Origin: Spongospora subterranea f. sp. subterranea | Taxonomy: Eukaryota > Endomyxa: Phytomyxea > Phytomyxea > Plasmodiophorida | Assembly (NCBI GenBank): GCA_049724395.1 | Contig: JAUGWO010000201.1 | Coordinates: forward strand, 18,464 to 82,463 | Length of the DNA stretch: 64,000 nucleotides | Direction: 5' to 3' | Shown here: positions 1-11,357 of the stretch, one piece after another | Layout of the letters: every line of letters begins with the position of its first letter | How positions within the stretch are numbered: position 1 is the stretch's first letter | The notes under the pieces: model-generated | Seen by the model: the letters and a program-made list of their open reading frames with translations, nothing else | What the model was told of the DNA's origin: nothing | The model's database searches: none | Position numbers and translations under genes: made by a program

Positions 1-1180
1 TTTGGCGTGTTAAGTGCGTTTTTAGGAATGGCACTCGAGCCCGGGTTTAAAATTTGACGCTTCTCAGATCGGTTTCGATTCTCAACAGTTGAGCCAAGAG
101 AGGGCGAGAACCTCGATTGCCTTATCGATCCAATTCGAATTAATATTGGTTCGGAAATTTTGCCGTCAAAAGACTTTATCAAAAATAGCCTGCCCGATAA
201 CAAAAACGCCCACCGGTTTGGTGACAGTTCTTCCAAACATTCAGCCGTTCAGTTCAAGGCCAACTTGTGTTTCGGTTTGCTAATTATTACGTCTTAGGAT
301 TGGAACCCGAGCACGAGTTCAGACAGTGATGCATCCCGTGTCAGTATTGATGGTCAACAGTCAATTGAATGCGTAGATGGCGAAAATCTCGATTGCCCTA
401 TCGACGATTTGATTAATTCGAAGCCTCAGCCTGCTGGCGTTTGTGCAAATTTCGTACCAGTAAGCGATGGCCGAGAATCGTATCTCCAATATCTGCTTAT
501 GCCATACTAGGATGGATTACCGGAGCACACTCACAAAATGGTTCCCTTTCGTGATGCCAAGTACTTGTCTGGATTGAGAATGCTCTGTCGGCACCTAAAC
601 TGGGACCTGGATGAGGTCAAAGACTATGATACCCTCTGTGTGTTTCTGGTCAGAATTCTGGTTCCCCGCTCTGTCTGCGATTTGATGATCACAAACGGTA
701 TCGTCTGTTTAGGGAAAGGAGAAGAAACCAGAACAGAACGAGTTTCACAACACTGTTGCCATGACGGAATCCATCATGGAATTGTTGGCCGATCAAGTGG
801 CACCAATGCTCGACATCTTCTCCGAGCAACTTATAGCAAGTGCCATAAACCCATCTGGGTTGTTTTGTTCATCACTGTGGCCAAAATATCAATGAATGAA
901 TTCGAAAATGGGGCCCTCAATTCGCGCATGGGCATTTCAGTCGGAAATGTCATGGCTTGAAGTCCCATCTTTGCGGATCGATCGAGCCGCCATTTGATAT
1001 TCCAGCAAGATTTGAGCGCTCCAAAAAATCAACTCGACACCTCCTCCCAGCGCTTTCCGAAATTCTCGAAGAGTATGATCAGTTCGTGTTGCGAAGACAG
1101 TATCAAAGACATCCGCTAATTCGGGTTTAACCACATTCATCAGAATAAATCGTCCTGTCAAACATTGTTTGGTATGGTAT
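1..1180. other. intergenic, no supported gene
   Basis: No reading frame here shows a recognisable domain, signal peptide or intron-linked continuation. The longest frame, 538-960 on the plus strand, gives an ordinary mixed composition and I could not assign it. It may be decayed transposon DNA, but I see no diagnostic motif. Confidence 0.5.
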
Positions 1181-1446
1181 GGTATACAAAGGATCGCGGG
1201 TTCTTATGGGTTAAGTAAGCCTGTGTATTTCCAGGCTTTCCCTACTTCCGCCTGGCCGCAACAAGTAGCTTGGGCATCCAATGAAGGAACCTATTAGACC
1301 AAGCTGGATTCAGCAACATAATCTGTCCTAACGACCACACCGAATGGGACCTGCCCCCACCTGATTACATTGCCTATCCAGAGTTTCCGAGTTTACTGCA
1401 AGCAGCTCGTTCTCCCACATTCATTAGAGGCCACGTGGTCAGACCT

Positions 1447-1593
1447 TCGTGCTCAACATTCACTCTACTTTTCCGTATTGGTTGCAACCTTGGGGGGTCT
1501 CCCAAAATTCCGTCACTCACGGGGTTTCGAACTCATGCCTAGCACTCACCCGGACATGCCTGCCACCAACAGGGACAGACAGGAACCAAGCTA
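1447..1593 (+). repeat. dispersed repeat, copy 1
   Basis: This stretch aligns by eye with 6036-6163 in the same orientation. The shared blocks are GCTCAAC, CTCTACTT, TCCGTATT, CAACCTT, CCCAAAAT, CTGCCACCAAC, GGGACAGAC and GAACCAAGCTA. Copy 1 is about 20 nt longer in its second half. It carries GGTTTCGAACTC, which resembles a tRNA-type B box, but no A box was seen. The family is unknown; a SINE or a piece of an LTR are both possible. Confidence 0.5.
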
Positions 1594-1599
1594 AAAACA

Positions 1600-4169
1600 T
1601 TGTTTACATCGTCATTGCTGCTGGAAGTGTTGAGAAATTTGTTCGAAGATGAGGAGAATTACTAGAGTACACCACGTTCAGTCGCAAGTGGTGTCTTGGA
1701 AGAAGCAGAAAGGAATCTGATATCTGTCAATATAATTCTCGGTGATCCCAAGGTTAGATATGGGTTGACCCTTCAATGCCCGTGAATTTGTTTTACACAA
1801 ACCCAAATACTGAATACAATGGGAAAACGCATCACAATAAATCGACTTGTCGACATGAAATAGAACCGATTTATCGGAATAATGATAATGGGTTATGACA
1901 TACGGATTGTGATGATGTTAGTATATTCAACCAACAATCACAATAGAATCGAATGTTCCAAAATGACGATAACGGTCGAGGGAGTCTGTTGCCATATTTC
2001 ACCTGGATGGCAAAACGGGCAAGGTCTGATTCCAATAACACGACATCGCCGACAACGACACTATTTCATGAATCTGGGCCGTCATCGCCATTCATATGCG
2101 ATTGTGTCATTCAACCTCCACCGCCTTTAAATGTCAAACGATCCTCAGGTATTATCTGACCCTATGTCCCTGAAATACGCTCCAAATTCCGCGAACTTGC
2201 ATCGCCAGGTCTCACTAGGTTCGTTTTTGGTAATGGTGTACAATTCGAAGCAGATTAGCGACGCTGCTCCAATTGTCACACATATAACTGAGATTGGTGA
2301 TGTAATTTCTATATTCCGTTCAAATGCCGGTGTTTCAGACGAAGTTTTTTGGTGATATGGCGTGGTCCTGCCAGGGCCATTGACCCCATCATGAGCTGCC
2401 AACGTCATATCTAACACACTTAGTTCTAGAAAAGTGGTTTTCAGAATCGAATCGCACGCAACGTGTTGGCTTGTTCGTTGACGAAGAGGAGACAACCTAA
2501 GTAGCTACAAAAAAAAACAGCTGGTTTGTGTTGGAACGACATAAAAACTGGCTCAATCTTGTTCCAAAAGGGAATTTCCCCATGTGTCCCGATGGGGGTT
2601 AAGGTTTGTAGTGAGTCGGGTGATATCAACCTCACAGAGTCATTAAGTCGGTGATGACACCTGACCAACGTGTTTAGCAGAAAGTCATGATCACAAACCT
2701 GTGAATTTGTGCCAGGATGACGAGCGTATCGTCGGATGGTCCTATCGTAGATATGGGAACTACAGCGCGCGTAGATATAAGATATGAGAACTACAGTGCT
2801 AACACGTGTGGAGCGCATACACAAAAAAAGGCTTGCTCGTTGAGTATGATATCCGACCGAGTTGATCAAATTGTCGGGTTGACGATCAAGGGTTGTGAGC
2901 ACATGAACGTGAAGACGGGAACCCTCCGCTGTCGTGGTCTTGACGAACGTTCATATTCTTTGAGCCTGTTCAGAATATGAATGTTCATTACAGAATCTCG
3001 TCAAGCCATCTAAGTATCCATCAGCCCCTGATATAAGAGGGGAACGCGGTGCGTGACCGTTGCCTAGCGAGCCAAATTGCGGATCAAGATATCTGGCAAT
3101 GAACGGTCCCCACGCATTCTGCACATTTAACATGTCATCCATTCTTCACTCGCTCGCTTTTGTTCCTGTTCCCCCTTTCATTGCGATCAGTTGATCACCG
3201 AACCTCAATCCCCAGGAAGTGTGAAAATATTGCCTCTGGTCCAGTATTTTGGTCAGTGTCATACCTGCTCGGATTGCAGCCAATTCGTGATCGGGTTCAT
3301 GTGTTCAGCTGCAGGATGACCTGGTCTACATCCTTAGACATGCAAAACGACATTGAGCAACTTTTTTAGAGTATAAATATGTGGATCTTTATCGATTCTT
3401 GAAACTGCTCTATGACCGGGGCGGCCATCAAGACGTTTCGGGTGTTTTCCACCATCAGTCGGAGTTTCAGACTATCAAGGAAAAGTCGAAAGACGATGGT
3501 ATGACAAACAGAACTCGGTGGATTCTCGACAACCCAGGCGAGACCTTGTTCCTCAGGTTTGATTGAGGCGGTTTTAAGAATGAATCCGCAAATGAAGCTG
3601 ATTGATATCTTGCTCGCGATAAAGGCCATGATACAATGATTAGCTTCCACTGGATACTACATGAGAATCCATATTGATCGGCTATCTGTTGAGCTATAAC
3701 AGGTCATTACAATGTGTTGATCCAATTCATTTTCGTCTGTTGAGGGTACATCGAATCTGAATAATGCTGAGGCAACGTCCTGCAATGGCCAATGATCTTG
3801 TCAACAGGTGTCACAACGATCAAGGTTTTCATCGGGGCGCCGTCCTTGCTCTACTTTTTGGCGACGTTTCAACATGTATTGCTGTTCCGCACATTGAATG
3901 GGTGAAACCCATAGGATTTTTGCGATATTTTGAATTTATACCATTAATGACGGATGATGTTGATATTGGTCATATTTCGTCCAAACCGTATCAGACATCA
4001 TTTTCCCGGCCGAATTCGGAGACCGGGAACACATGAAGACAATATGAAGTTGATTAGCGACAAAACAATCTCGAGCAGTTGTCAGATAATATTCGACGAG
4101 GCCGATTTTTCCAGCAAAGACCTAGATTTTTATGAAACCGATACCCAATCGTTACAAAACAAGATTCGC
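1600..4169. other. intergenic, no supported gene
   Basis: Only short overlapping frames occur on both strands, with no domain, signal peptide or plausible exon chain. I see nothing I can support here. Confidence 0.45.
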
Positions 4170-4904
4170 TTATTGATCTGATGTACCAAAAATTTCGTCG
4201 CGAACGATTTGTACTTCGAACATCTTATCATCATCTTCTGCGTCATCGTCGAAAAACAACGCGAGGTCGTTATAATCGTTTGAGCAATCATCGACAGGGG
4301 GGAGATAGTGTTCACCAAAAACCCAGCACCATATCTTGTTCAGGAGACTTTTCACAATCGATCTCTTGACATTATGTGAACTCTCAATCGCCTCAAAGAC
4401 GGACACCATCCACTGTTTGCTTTCACAACAACTCTGAACCGCTTTCCTCAGCTCAGGATAATGAATAACATCCATTTTTTCAATGCGGTTTGAAGCCTGT
4501 TGGTGAGAATAATTGAACTCGGAAATCCTCTCGGATTCGGGGTCTCTTTTGATCCGTTCAAACAAGAGATCGACGAAGTCTGACTTGGGTATTGGCATGG
4601 AAGGATCATGATGTTGCGATGAGGAAATGGTGAATTGCCACTGGTCATCCCCAGCTGCGAAGTTGATTGTGTTGCTCGATTGCTGATCACCAATCACCTG
4701 TTGTGCTTCAACGATATCGCCATTCAACCGTTGTGCTGGATCGATAGCGCCATTCGTCTGTTGTGCATCACCGGAAAAGTCATATGTAATTGTATCTTCA
4801 TTGCAAAATATTTTCGGTGTGCGAAACTGTCGATCATTGGAATTGAAATCCTGAACAGCAGAGCAACACAGCCCAAACAACAACGAAATTACGAACAAAT
4901 TCAT
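4170..4904 (-). CDS. secreted acidic protein of unknown function
   Basis: This uninterrupted 244-codon frame starts with a clear signal peptide (MNLFVISLLFGLCCSA, cleavage expected near residue 16-18). The mature part is hydrophilic, with a glutamine- and asparagine-rich segment at about residues 45-75. That segment contains two diverged 11-residue units encoded by a 33-nt tandem repeat (QTNGAIDPAQ and RLNGDIVEAQ). An acidic run, FFDDDAEDDDK, lies near the C terminus. No enzyme domain or known effector motif such as RxLR is visible, so I assign only an extracellular or vacuolar destination. A TATA-like ATTATATAG lies just upstream on the minus strand (about 4916-4924). Coding is supported by the length in a frame-poor region and by the signal peptide. 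Whether it acts on a host or on the cell's own surface is unknown. Confidence 0.65.
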   Translation of the reverse strand: MNLFVISLLFGLCCSAVQDFNSNDRQFRTPKIFCNEDTITYDFSGDAQQTNGAIDPAQRLNGDIVEAQQVIGDQQSSNTINFAAGDDQWQFTISSSQHHDPSMPIPKSDFVDLLFERIKRDPESERISEFNYSHQQASNRIEKMDVIHYPELRKAVQSCCESKQWMVSVFEAIESSHNVKRSIVKSLLNKIWCWVFGEHYLPPVDDCSNDYNDLALFFDDDAEDDDKMFEVQIVRDEIFGTSDQ

Positions 4905-4980
4905 CGGATCAACGGTCTATATAATGTCAATATTTCCAGGGTGAGAATGAACTTGCGCCGTTAGGCGGGTCGGATTCTGA

Positions 4981-5265
4981 GTCCGTCGCGGAATATCCGA
5001 CTGTCTGCACCTCTGCTGTGAGTGCTGTCTGCACTCTGCGGGGTGAGCAGAGGAGCAAGCTATGGTACGCGGTATTGGGTACAGCAGTTTACCTTCGTGA
5101 CTAGCCTACGGTAAAGATCGGTGCTGGCTAGCATACCCCTAAAAACTCCGTCGGAATTGCCAAATATAGCTCTAGCATACCGTGTAGCCTACCCGCTAGA
5201 CATGCTCTAACGATGTGGGGTATCATGTTGAGACCAAACGGCATGATCTATTATCCGACATGGCA
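4981..5265. other. intergenic, no supported gene
   Basis: This short spacer lies between the secreted-protein gene and a retroelement fossil. I see no gene or repeat in it. Confidence 0.4.
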
Positions 5266-5269
5266 ACAT

Positions 5270-5560
5270 TTACAGTTGAAGGCGGGTTTTCATTCATCGT
5301 CCTGGCGGACTCCAACGAGAGTGTAAGCGCCGCGTCGATCGATTTTAGTGTGACATTTGCCGTTGTTGTAGTATGTGGTCGATGAGAGGAAGAGGATACA
5401 GTTCTCGCTTGATGATGTTATCCGAGTCCCGATAGTCAACACACAATCGCAGGGTACAGTACCATCCTTTTCTTTGACAAAAAGGATCGTCGCCCCCAGG
5501 GAAGACTGGGAATAAGCCTCGCTGTAAGTTGTCTTAAATGTATGATTCACCGTATCCTCT
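5270..5560 (-). mobile_element. Ty3/gypsy reverse transcriptase fossil
   Basis: The minus-strand translation keeps the opening blocks of a Ty3/gypsy reverse transcriptase: a GATILFVKEKDGT block corresponding to the usual P-I-L-F-V-K-K-K-D-G motif, then KIDRRGAYTLV corresponding to the K-I-D-L-R-G-A-Y-N motif. Only this fragment of pol is recognisable and it is plainly broken and old. No LTR pair could be tied to it with confidence. Confidence 0.6.
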
Positions 5561-6035
5561 TTTGCTAATGTAGAATAGAAAGGTTTGTTAGGGAGATTGC
5601 GAACTGGTCCTCGTCTTTCATAGCAAAGTCATCGCCAGGGTGATGCGCTTAAACTGTTTCAGCAGCTTTTTATTCTGTATGTTTGGCTGGAAGTTGGACC
5701 GCATCGTGAACGGGTGGCTCAGTTTCATCTTTTGTTTTTTTTTTGTGATTGTGTTCGGCATTTTGGTGCCAGGTTTGTAGTACCCATATCTACAAGAGGG
5801 CCAAGGCGAACTTGGTGTCAAAGCTCATTCGCTAGACAATATTACCTTCGCTGAATGTTCTGCAGTCTGACCGACATTGTGATAGTGTGAGGTTGATCCC
5901 ATGACCCGACTCACTAAAACCCCCTAACCATTGGTTGGACACGGGGGAAATTCCCTGTACGGAACACCACAATGCCTTGAACCCAAGTCGCATCATTACA
6001 AATCAGCTGTCTATTTTTCAAGAGGTTCGTTCCTC
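5561..6035. other. intergenic, possibly more retroelement debris
   Basis: This lies beside the gypsy fossil. A lysine-rich minus-strand frame at 5618-5821 could be part of the same element but has no diagnostic motif. Confidence 0.35.
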
Positions 6036-6163
6036 GCATGCTCAACAACCTGCGCTCTACTTCCGTATTAGCTGGCCAACCTTAGGGTATTCCCCAAAAT
6101 CCCTGCCCACACACTGACTTGGTCCTAACCTGCCACCAACCGGGACAGACCAGAACCAAGCTA
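6036..6163 (+). repeat. dispersed repeat, copy 2
   Basis: This is the second copy of the repeat at 1447-1593, in the same orientation about 4.6 kb away. It shares the terminal block CTGCCACCAAC, GGGACAGAC, GAACCAAGCTA. See copy 1 for the alignment blocks. Confidence 0.5.
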
Positions 6164-6169
6164 CTCAGT

Positions 6170-7000
6170 TTCATCGAAGACCTTCCGGGGGACCCAACTT
6201 CGTCAAGATGTGCTGTGGCCAGTTGGAGAACTGCAGGAAGCGATCCGGGTGGTCGAGCTTGGATTGTGAGGGTTTCCCAGTCGATGAAGGGGTTCGCTTG
6301 CCTTAAGAAACGTCATGTCGAGTACAATAGGATAGGTACGACTGTCTATGAGGAAGGGTTTGGCGTTGAATGGGATATCAGCTACAGTGCTGAGACCTCG
6401 AGGAGATGAGTTTTGGTGGGTCACTGACCGAAGGCGTCGTCCATCTATAACGGAAAGTTGGATTGGTTCAGAGAGTCATTCTAGTGGAATTCGGTTTCCA
6501 AAAGCGATCTGCCGATCGATGAAAAAGCGCCACAGTCAATGAATGCCAAGGTATTGATGGGAAATGAATGGAAAAGTGACGGAGCACGGAGGACATTGGA
6601 GATGCGGTGATGTAGTGGATATCGACTGATTACTCTTCGTGGAGTAGGGATAAACTTGAGGCGGTGTATTATTCATGGTATTAATTGCAAGGTCGTCGTG
6701 GAAATTATGGGATGACACCGAGGGTTACTGTCGATTTTCCATTCAGGTTCGGGGTTAAGGTAGTACCCAACCTTCGGATCAGGTTGCGTGTCGGGCCTGG
6801 CGTTTCTGGCAATGCACAGCTCTGGCACACAATGGCTGATTACAAAGAGAACGAGTTGTATATATATTGTACAGGGACTACACTATCAACCGGACTCCAT
6901 TTTTAGGTTCGCGCACCTCCAGAGAGTCACGCAGTGGATTCAACGCGTCCATAACAGACGGCATCGGATATTAATAGACTGTCGCAGTGCTGGCTGATGC
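6170..7000. other. intergenic, no supported gene
   Basis: Several short frames overlap on both strands, with no recognisable motif. This is likely the distal upstream region of the ankyrin gene that starts at 7101. Confidence 0.4.
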
Positions 7001-7002
7001 AA

Positions 7003-7017
7003 CGTGAGTCACGTGAC
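7003..7017. promoter_or_regulatory. overlapping TGAGTCA and CACGTG elements
   Basis: TGAGTCA (7005-7011, the AP-1/GCN4-type bZIP core) overlaps CACGTG (7010-7015, a G-box/E-box core). Together they form overlapping dyads about 85 nt upstream of the ankyrin gene start codon. A TGAGTC palindrome also lies upstream of the paralogous gene. Function is inferred from motif and position only. Confidence 0.4.
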
Positions 7018-7100
7018 AGAATCTTCGCACTGGCAATATTCCACGTCGTCAATGTTCCGTTTGCGTCATTTCTGTAAACGCTGATTTTATTTTGCTGAGG

Positions 7101-9202
7101 ATGGACTGTCAACCGCTCAAAGGTTGGTGGATCATCTTCCTGGCCATAATTCTCATTTATACGCCGATACTAGCTCATTCTGGAAGGTATGTGTTAATTC
7201 CAACTAATTCAGAGAAGTATTTGTCATCAGTTAACAGCAGATATGCCAGATTGAGTCTAACCAATGACGACCGATCGGATCTAAATCAAATGGCGCCTAT
7301 GGAAGTGTGAGTTTGTCGTTTTAATTGTGTTTCTTACCTCTCATTGTTGACCCCTCAGAAATGATCGAGATCCTGAACTCTTTCTCGACATGAAACTCAA
7401 TGTCGACGAACAGGATATTGATGGCGCAACTTCATCATATACATGCGGTTTGAAAAATGAACTGGCTGTTGAAGCTACTGAAAATAATGGAGATTCGCTA
7501 ACGCATACAGATTTACAATTCACACCGTAAGTTGATAGCTGCTGATTATATCTGATCCTCGAGTGTTGATTACAGTTTGGTCAGAACGGCCATTGGCCAC
7601 ATACTCAATGCTCATATAGTTGATAGAGAGCCACCAATCGATGATCCCTGCCGGTCTTGTACCCCGAATTACTTGACATCATCATCTAATGATAACATTC
7701 CCATCAGAGTCGTGAATATTCAATATTTGGAATCGATTGGGGCAGATTCGACAGTGTCAATTACTATTGGATGTAATCGACTAAACATCGTTGACCAGAC
7801 TGAGATGTATGTCGCCATAACTGTTTGTAAATACGCCAACGGTCGGACTGGAAACTGTTTTCAGGATTAGTGTTGTTCGTGCGATATTATCGGATGGACG
7901 AGTGGGACAAATGGCAATCAACTCGAAAGGGTTGTGTGGATATACTCCTCTCCAATGGGCGATCATTTTCAAGCAGTAAGTCGTGAAATGGAGGTACTTT
8001 ATTGCCGTGAATGGTCACCTTTGTTCATCGGTTCAGAGCGAAAATTGCCAAAGAATTACTGCGACTTGGAGCTGATCGTACTGTTTGTGATGACAATGGA
8101 CTGACACCACTTCATTTTGCATCTAAGTACACCAGGTAAGTTAGTACCAGGGGGAATATATCAGTATCTGATGTATTGGTGTTTAGGATTGATCTTGCAA
8201 TAGTTCTTCTAGAGAATGCCGATTCATCATATATCAATACACAGGACACAGCTGGCCAAACGCCTATCCATGTCGCAATTCCGGCACGACCATCTTTTGT
8301 ACAGGGTGTCGATGAGTTAGTTTTGTCATCAACTATCAAATGAAAACATTTACCTTTGTGTTAGAGTTGAAATGGTCAATTTCCTTTTGAGTCAAGGTGG
8401 TAATCGAACGATTCGTAATGATGGTGGCCGGACAGCGCTTCATTATGCTGCCAGATCATTCAGGTAATTCAGTACCAGGTGAATACATCAGTCGATAATG
8501 TGCTGGTGATAGGGTTGATCTTGCACAGATACTGTTGAAGGATGCCCATTCATCCTATATCAATCTGAAAGACAATTTTGGTATCACGGCTCTTCATCTC
8601 GGAATCCCGTTTGCGTCATCCGGAAACACCGATTTGTTAGTTGGGTCATCAAAAATGGACCGAAATCTTGAACATTGTGTAGTGCTGCAATGGTCAAGTG
8701 CCTACTGAATCATGGAGCTGATCAAACGATTACTGATAATGAGGGTCAGACACCCCTTCATTATTCTGCCCTATTATTCAGGTAAGTCATTACCAGGGGA
8801 ATATATCTGTTGATGATGTCGTGGTATCAGGGTTGACATTGCCATCATACTTTTAGCCAGGGCCGTTCCAAGATACGTCAATCTGAAAGACGATAGGGGC
8901 AACACGGCTCTGCATATCGCACTTCGGCGACATGTGGGAATACCGACGACCGACAGGTTCTTTGGCTCATCAAATACGATATCAAATGTTGACCTTTTTG
9001 TAGAGTTGCTTTGATCAAGTGTCTGGTGAATCATGGAGCTAATCCGCTACTTCGTAATCGTGAAAATATGTCATCTTTGGGCCTTGCAATGCGATATGGG
9101 TTCAAGAAAATCTTCTCCTCTTTGTTCATTGCGAGTGTTCATTCTGCAATTCGTCCCCACATCTGTCTCTCAAATCATAGAGTGTGGATCACCTCGGAAT
9201 AA
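7101..9202 (+). CDS. secreted ankyrin-repeat protein, 11 exons
   Basis: I read 11 exons: 7101-7306, 7359-7526, 7576-7806, 7865-7975, 8037-8135, 8187-8315, 8365-8463, 8513-8635, 8683-8781, 8831-8956 and 9004-9202, giving 529 aa. All ten introns are phase 2, 47-61 nt, GT-AG. The ATG at 7101 opens a hydrophobic signal or anchor segment (GWWIIFLAIILIYTPILA, about residues 9-26). From exon 4 on, ankyrin repeats follow, with TPLHFA, TPIHVA, TALHYAA, TALHLG, TPLHYSA and TALHIA cores. Before them, residues 30-220 are an unrecognised N-terminal region. Ankyrin repeats bind partner proteins; the leader suggests export or membrane insertion. Exons 5-10 are three copies of a two-exon, two-intron module of about 320 bp. 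The last repeat is shortened. A partner protein cannot be named. Confidence 0.85.
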
Positions 9203-11357
9203 CTTTGTCAATACATTCGCTTTTCTGGTCCGGTTACTATATATGTAGATTTTATTTGAACACGAGTGTCTTCGCCAGACCGTCATGATTGAAGACCATA
9301 TGGCCATGAATGATGTTGCCCCTCCCTCCCTTGTCAACCTATATCCTCTGCTTTTAGTCCTCTGAAGTATTTATTCCAAATTGCGGAACTGTGCACATCA
9401 TCACCAACAATCCGCCGGTTTTCACTCTCCCTCGAGAAGGAATCCTGTTAATTTCCTCCGGTGCTGGGTAAGGCATTTTTCTGAAATTGTCATTGCTTTT
9501 CATCGCTAGCGCGTGGCCAATACCCGCCAACGTTCGGCCAATCATTGTGTTTCTCCTGTCCACGTGTCGGGTTTGCCTTTTTTGCCAAATCTACCTCATT
9601 GGATTGGGAAACTCGACCCAATATTTGAAAACACCCATTTCGAGTCTATTATAACGACGAGTTCGATATTGGATCATATTCCTTATGTGAAACCGAAACA
9701 GATGGATCAGAACTATCAGGCCATCGTTAAACCTAAGATCGAAGGACTAAATTGTCGAGTGTATTTATTAGATCTAGAGTTAAGGTCTAGGCCGCCTATC
9801 GGCTGCATTCCGCCGCTTGCACACCAACCAAGCAGGAAGCCGCTTGCTTACCAACCAACAAGTGCCGGCTGACCTGTCTGTACTGATCGCCGGCGCATCG
9901 CTTCGCTAACACCTTATTGGTATGTTCTTTGGATCCTCCAGTAATCAATGAATATAGGACTTCGCCCGACCTGTCGAAACTATATTTTCCTGTCGTTGAT
10001 TTCAGAACATTGTGCCTTGGCAGTACCAGTTTACAAAACTGTAAGCGGTTAAAGAATCCCCGTGTTGGGATCGTTGATCTGGGAAAACCCCATTGTGTCT
10101 ATTTTTCTGGAGCGAAGTCGTAAGAAACGATCGTCCATAGATAGAATTGAGAACCCTTCAATATGGCCGTTCTCTGCCGACATAGGTCGAACTAGTTAAA
10201 AGCAGCAGCGAGCGATGTCTCTGTCAGTGCTTTAGTGGGCTGTCCAGGTTGACCCATCAGAACCGGAGCGATTTCGGCCGAGCGCTTCAAAGTGTTTCCA
10301 TGCACCTTTCTTTGGTGTCATCAGCAGCTAGACTAGTATAGAAACCAATGTTGGCGATATCAGAAAATCTTTGTGGAGAACAGTTGTAGAATGACAATAG
10401 CAGTTCGACCTTCACGAACTAAACAATCTCAGCAGAAGATACGCGGTCGTTGATGTGACTTTTGATAAACATTTTCATGTGACAACGAACCTAACCATGA
10501 TTTTACTGCATGATATGAGGTGATGTTTTGGGATCGTCAATCCCTTCCTCTACGACAAAACATTGCCTGGAGCAAGTTTTTGACGAACATGTTCGATCTC
10601 AGTTCGAGCCTACCCGAGCAGATACCGTTCAACGTTGTCAACGTCGATCTCCAACTACTGGCTCTTGAGCTGGTGTCCGATTATCACACGAAACTCCATC
10701 ATTGTGTCCCCGGCAGCATCAATATCATGTGGGAGTGTAGCCAGATGGTGATCGGTCATCGGGGTGTCATCATCGGCAGACACGACGACTGAACGACAGC
10801 GATCATCACTTATTCCTACACCTTCTCGAGCAATCAATACGACTATGTTCACAAGAATTTACTTCGAAATACATGTCGAGTGTTTTATTGTTCGTGAATT
10901 GAATGAGTTGATCCTACCGAACCAAATCGTATATGATCTCCATTCTGGCCCGCAAACACCGCAATCCTACCGTGGTAGAATATCATGATACACACACGGG
11001 GCCGACTGTGCGATATTAATGGCGCCATGGACGACTGTGCGGAGATTGGGGATCAATCATGGCGATCATTCGCCAATCAGTCAAGCGATCCAGGAATCGC
11101 CTTCCCCGCTCCCGCCGCTCTCTCCTCCCTCTGTAACTTATCGTGGCGCTACATTGGACCCAGGGCGATTCCCCTGGATATTCCCAATCCGACCGCCGCC
11201 CCTTGATAATCCTCACTTCTCTGATATTCCGATCGCGTCGTCCTCGTTTCTAACAGATATTGTGTGATTGAATATTTCAATACCATCGGTCGATTTCACT
11301 TGTTTTTCGAGAAACCGATTTTTTTCTGTAAATTGGCCGATACGTGGAAATTGCAGG
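9203..11357. other. intergenic, mostly unassigned
   Basis: Apart from a weak retroelement-like stretch entered separately, I see no gene. The frame at 10520-10792 has a short segment resembling the end of a gypsy RNase H, but the match is too weak to call. AT-rich spacers and small frames fill the rest. Confidence 0.4.
9560..9740 (+). mobile_element. possible retroelement gag-like fossil
   Basis: The plus-strand translation gives a pattern loosely like the start of a Ty3-type gag (leucine-proline, aromatic, D-P, then phenylalanine and isoleucine spaced as in that family). No zinc knuckle or other part is attached. It would be an old, broken fragment, and chance similarity is possible. Confidence 0.2.

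Noticed and set aside
1500-1545. tRNA gene suggested by GGTTTCGAACTC
   Set aside because: No A box, acceptor stem or anticodon arm could be formed around it.
10520-10792. Gypsy RNase H end
   Set aside because: Only a few residues resemble the family and no neighbouring domain supports it.
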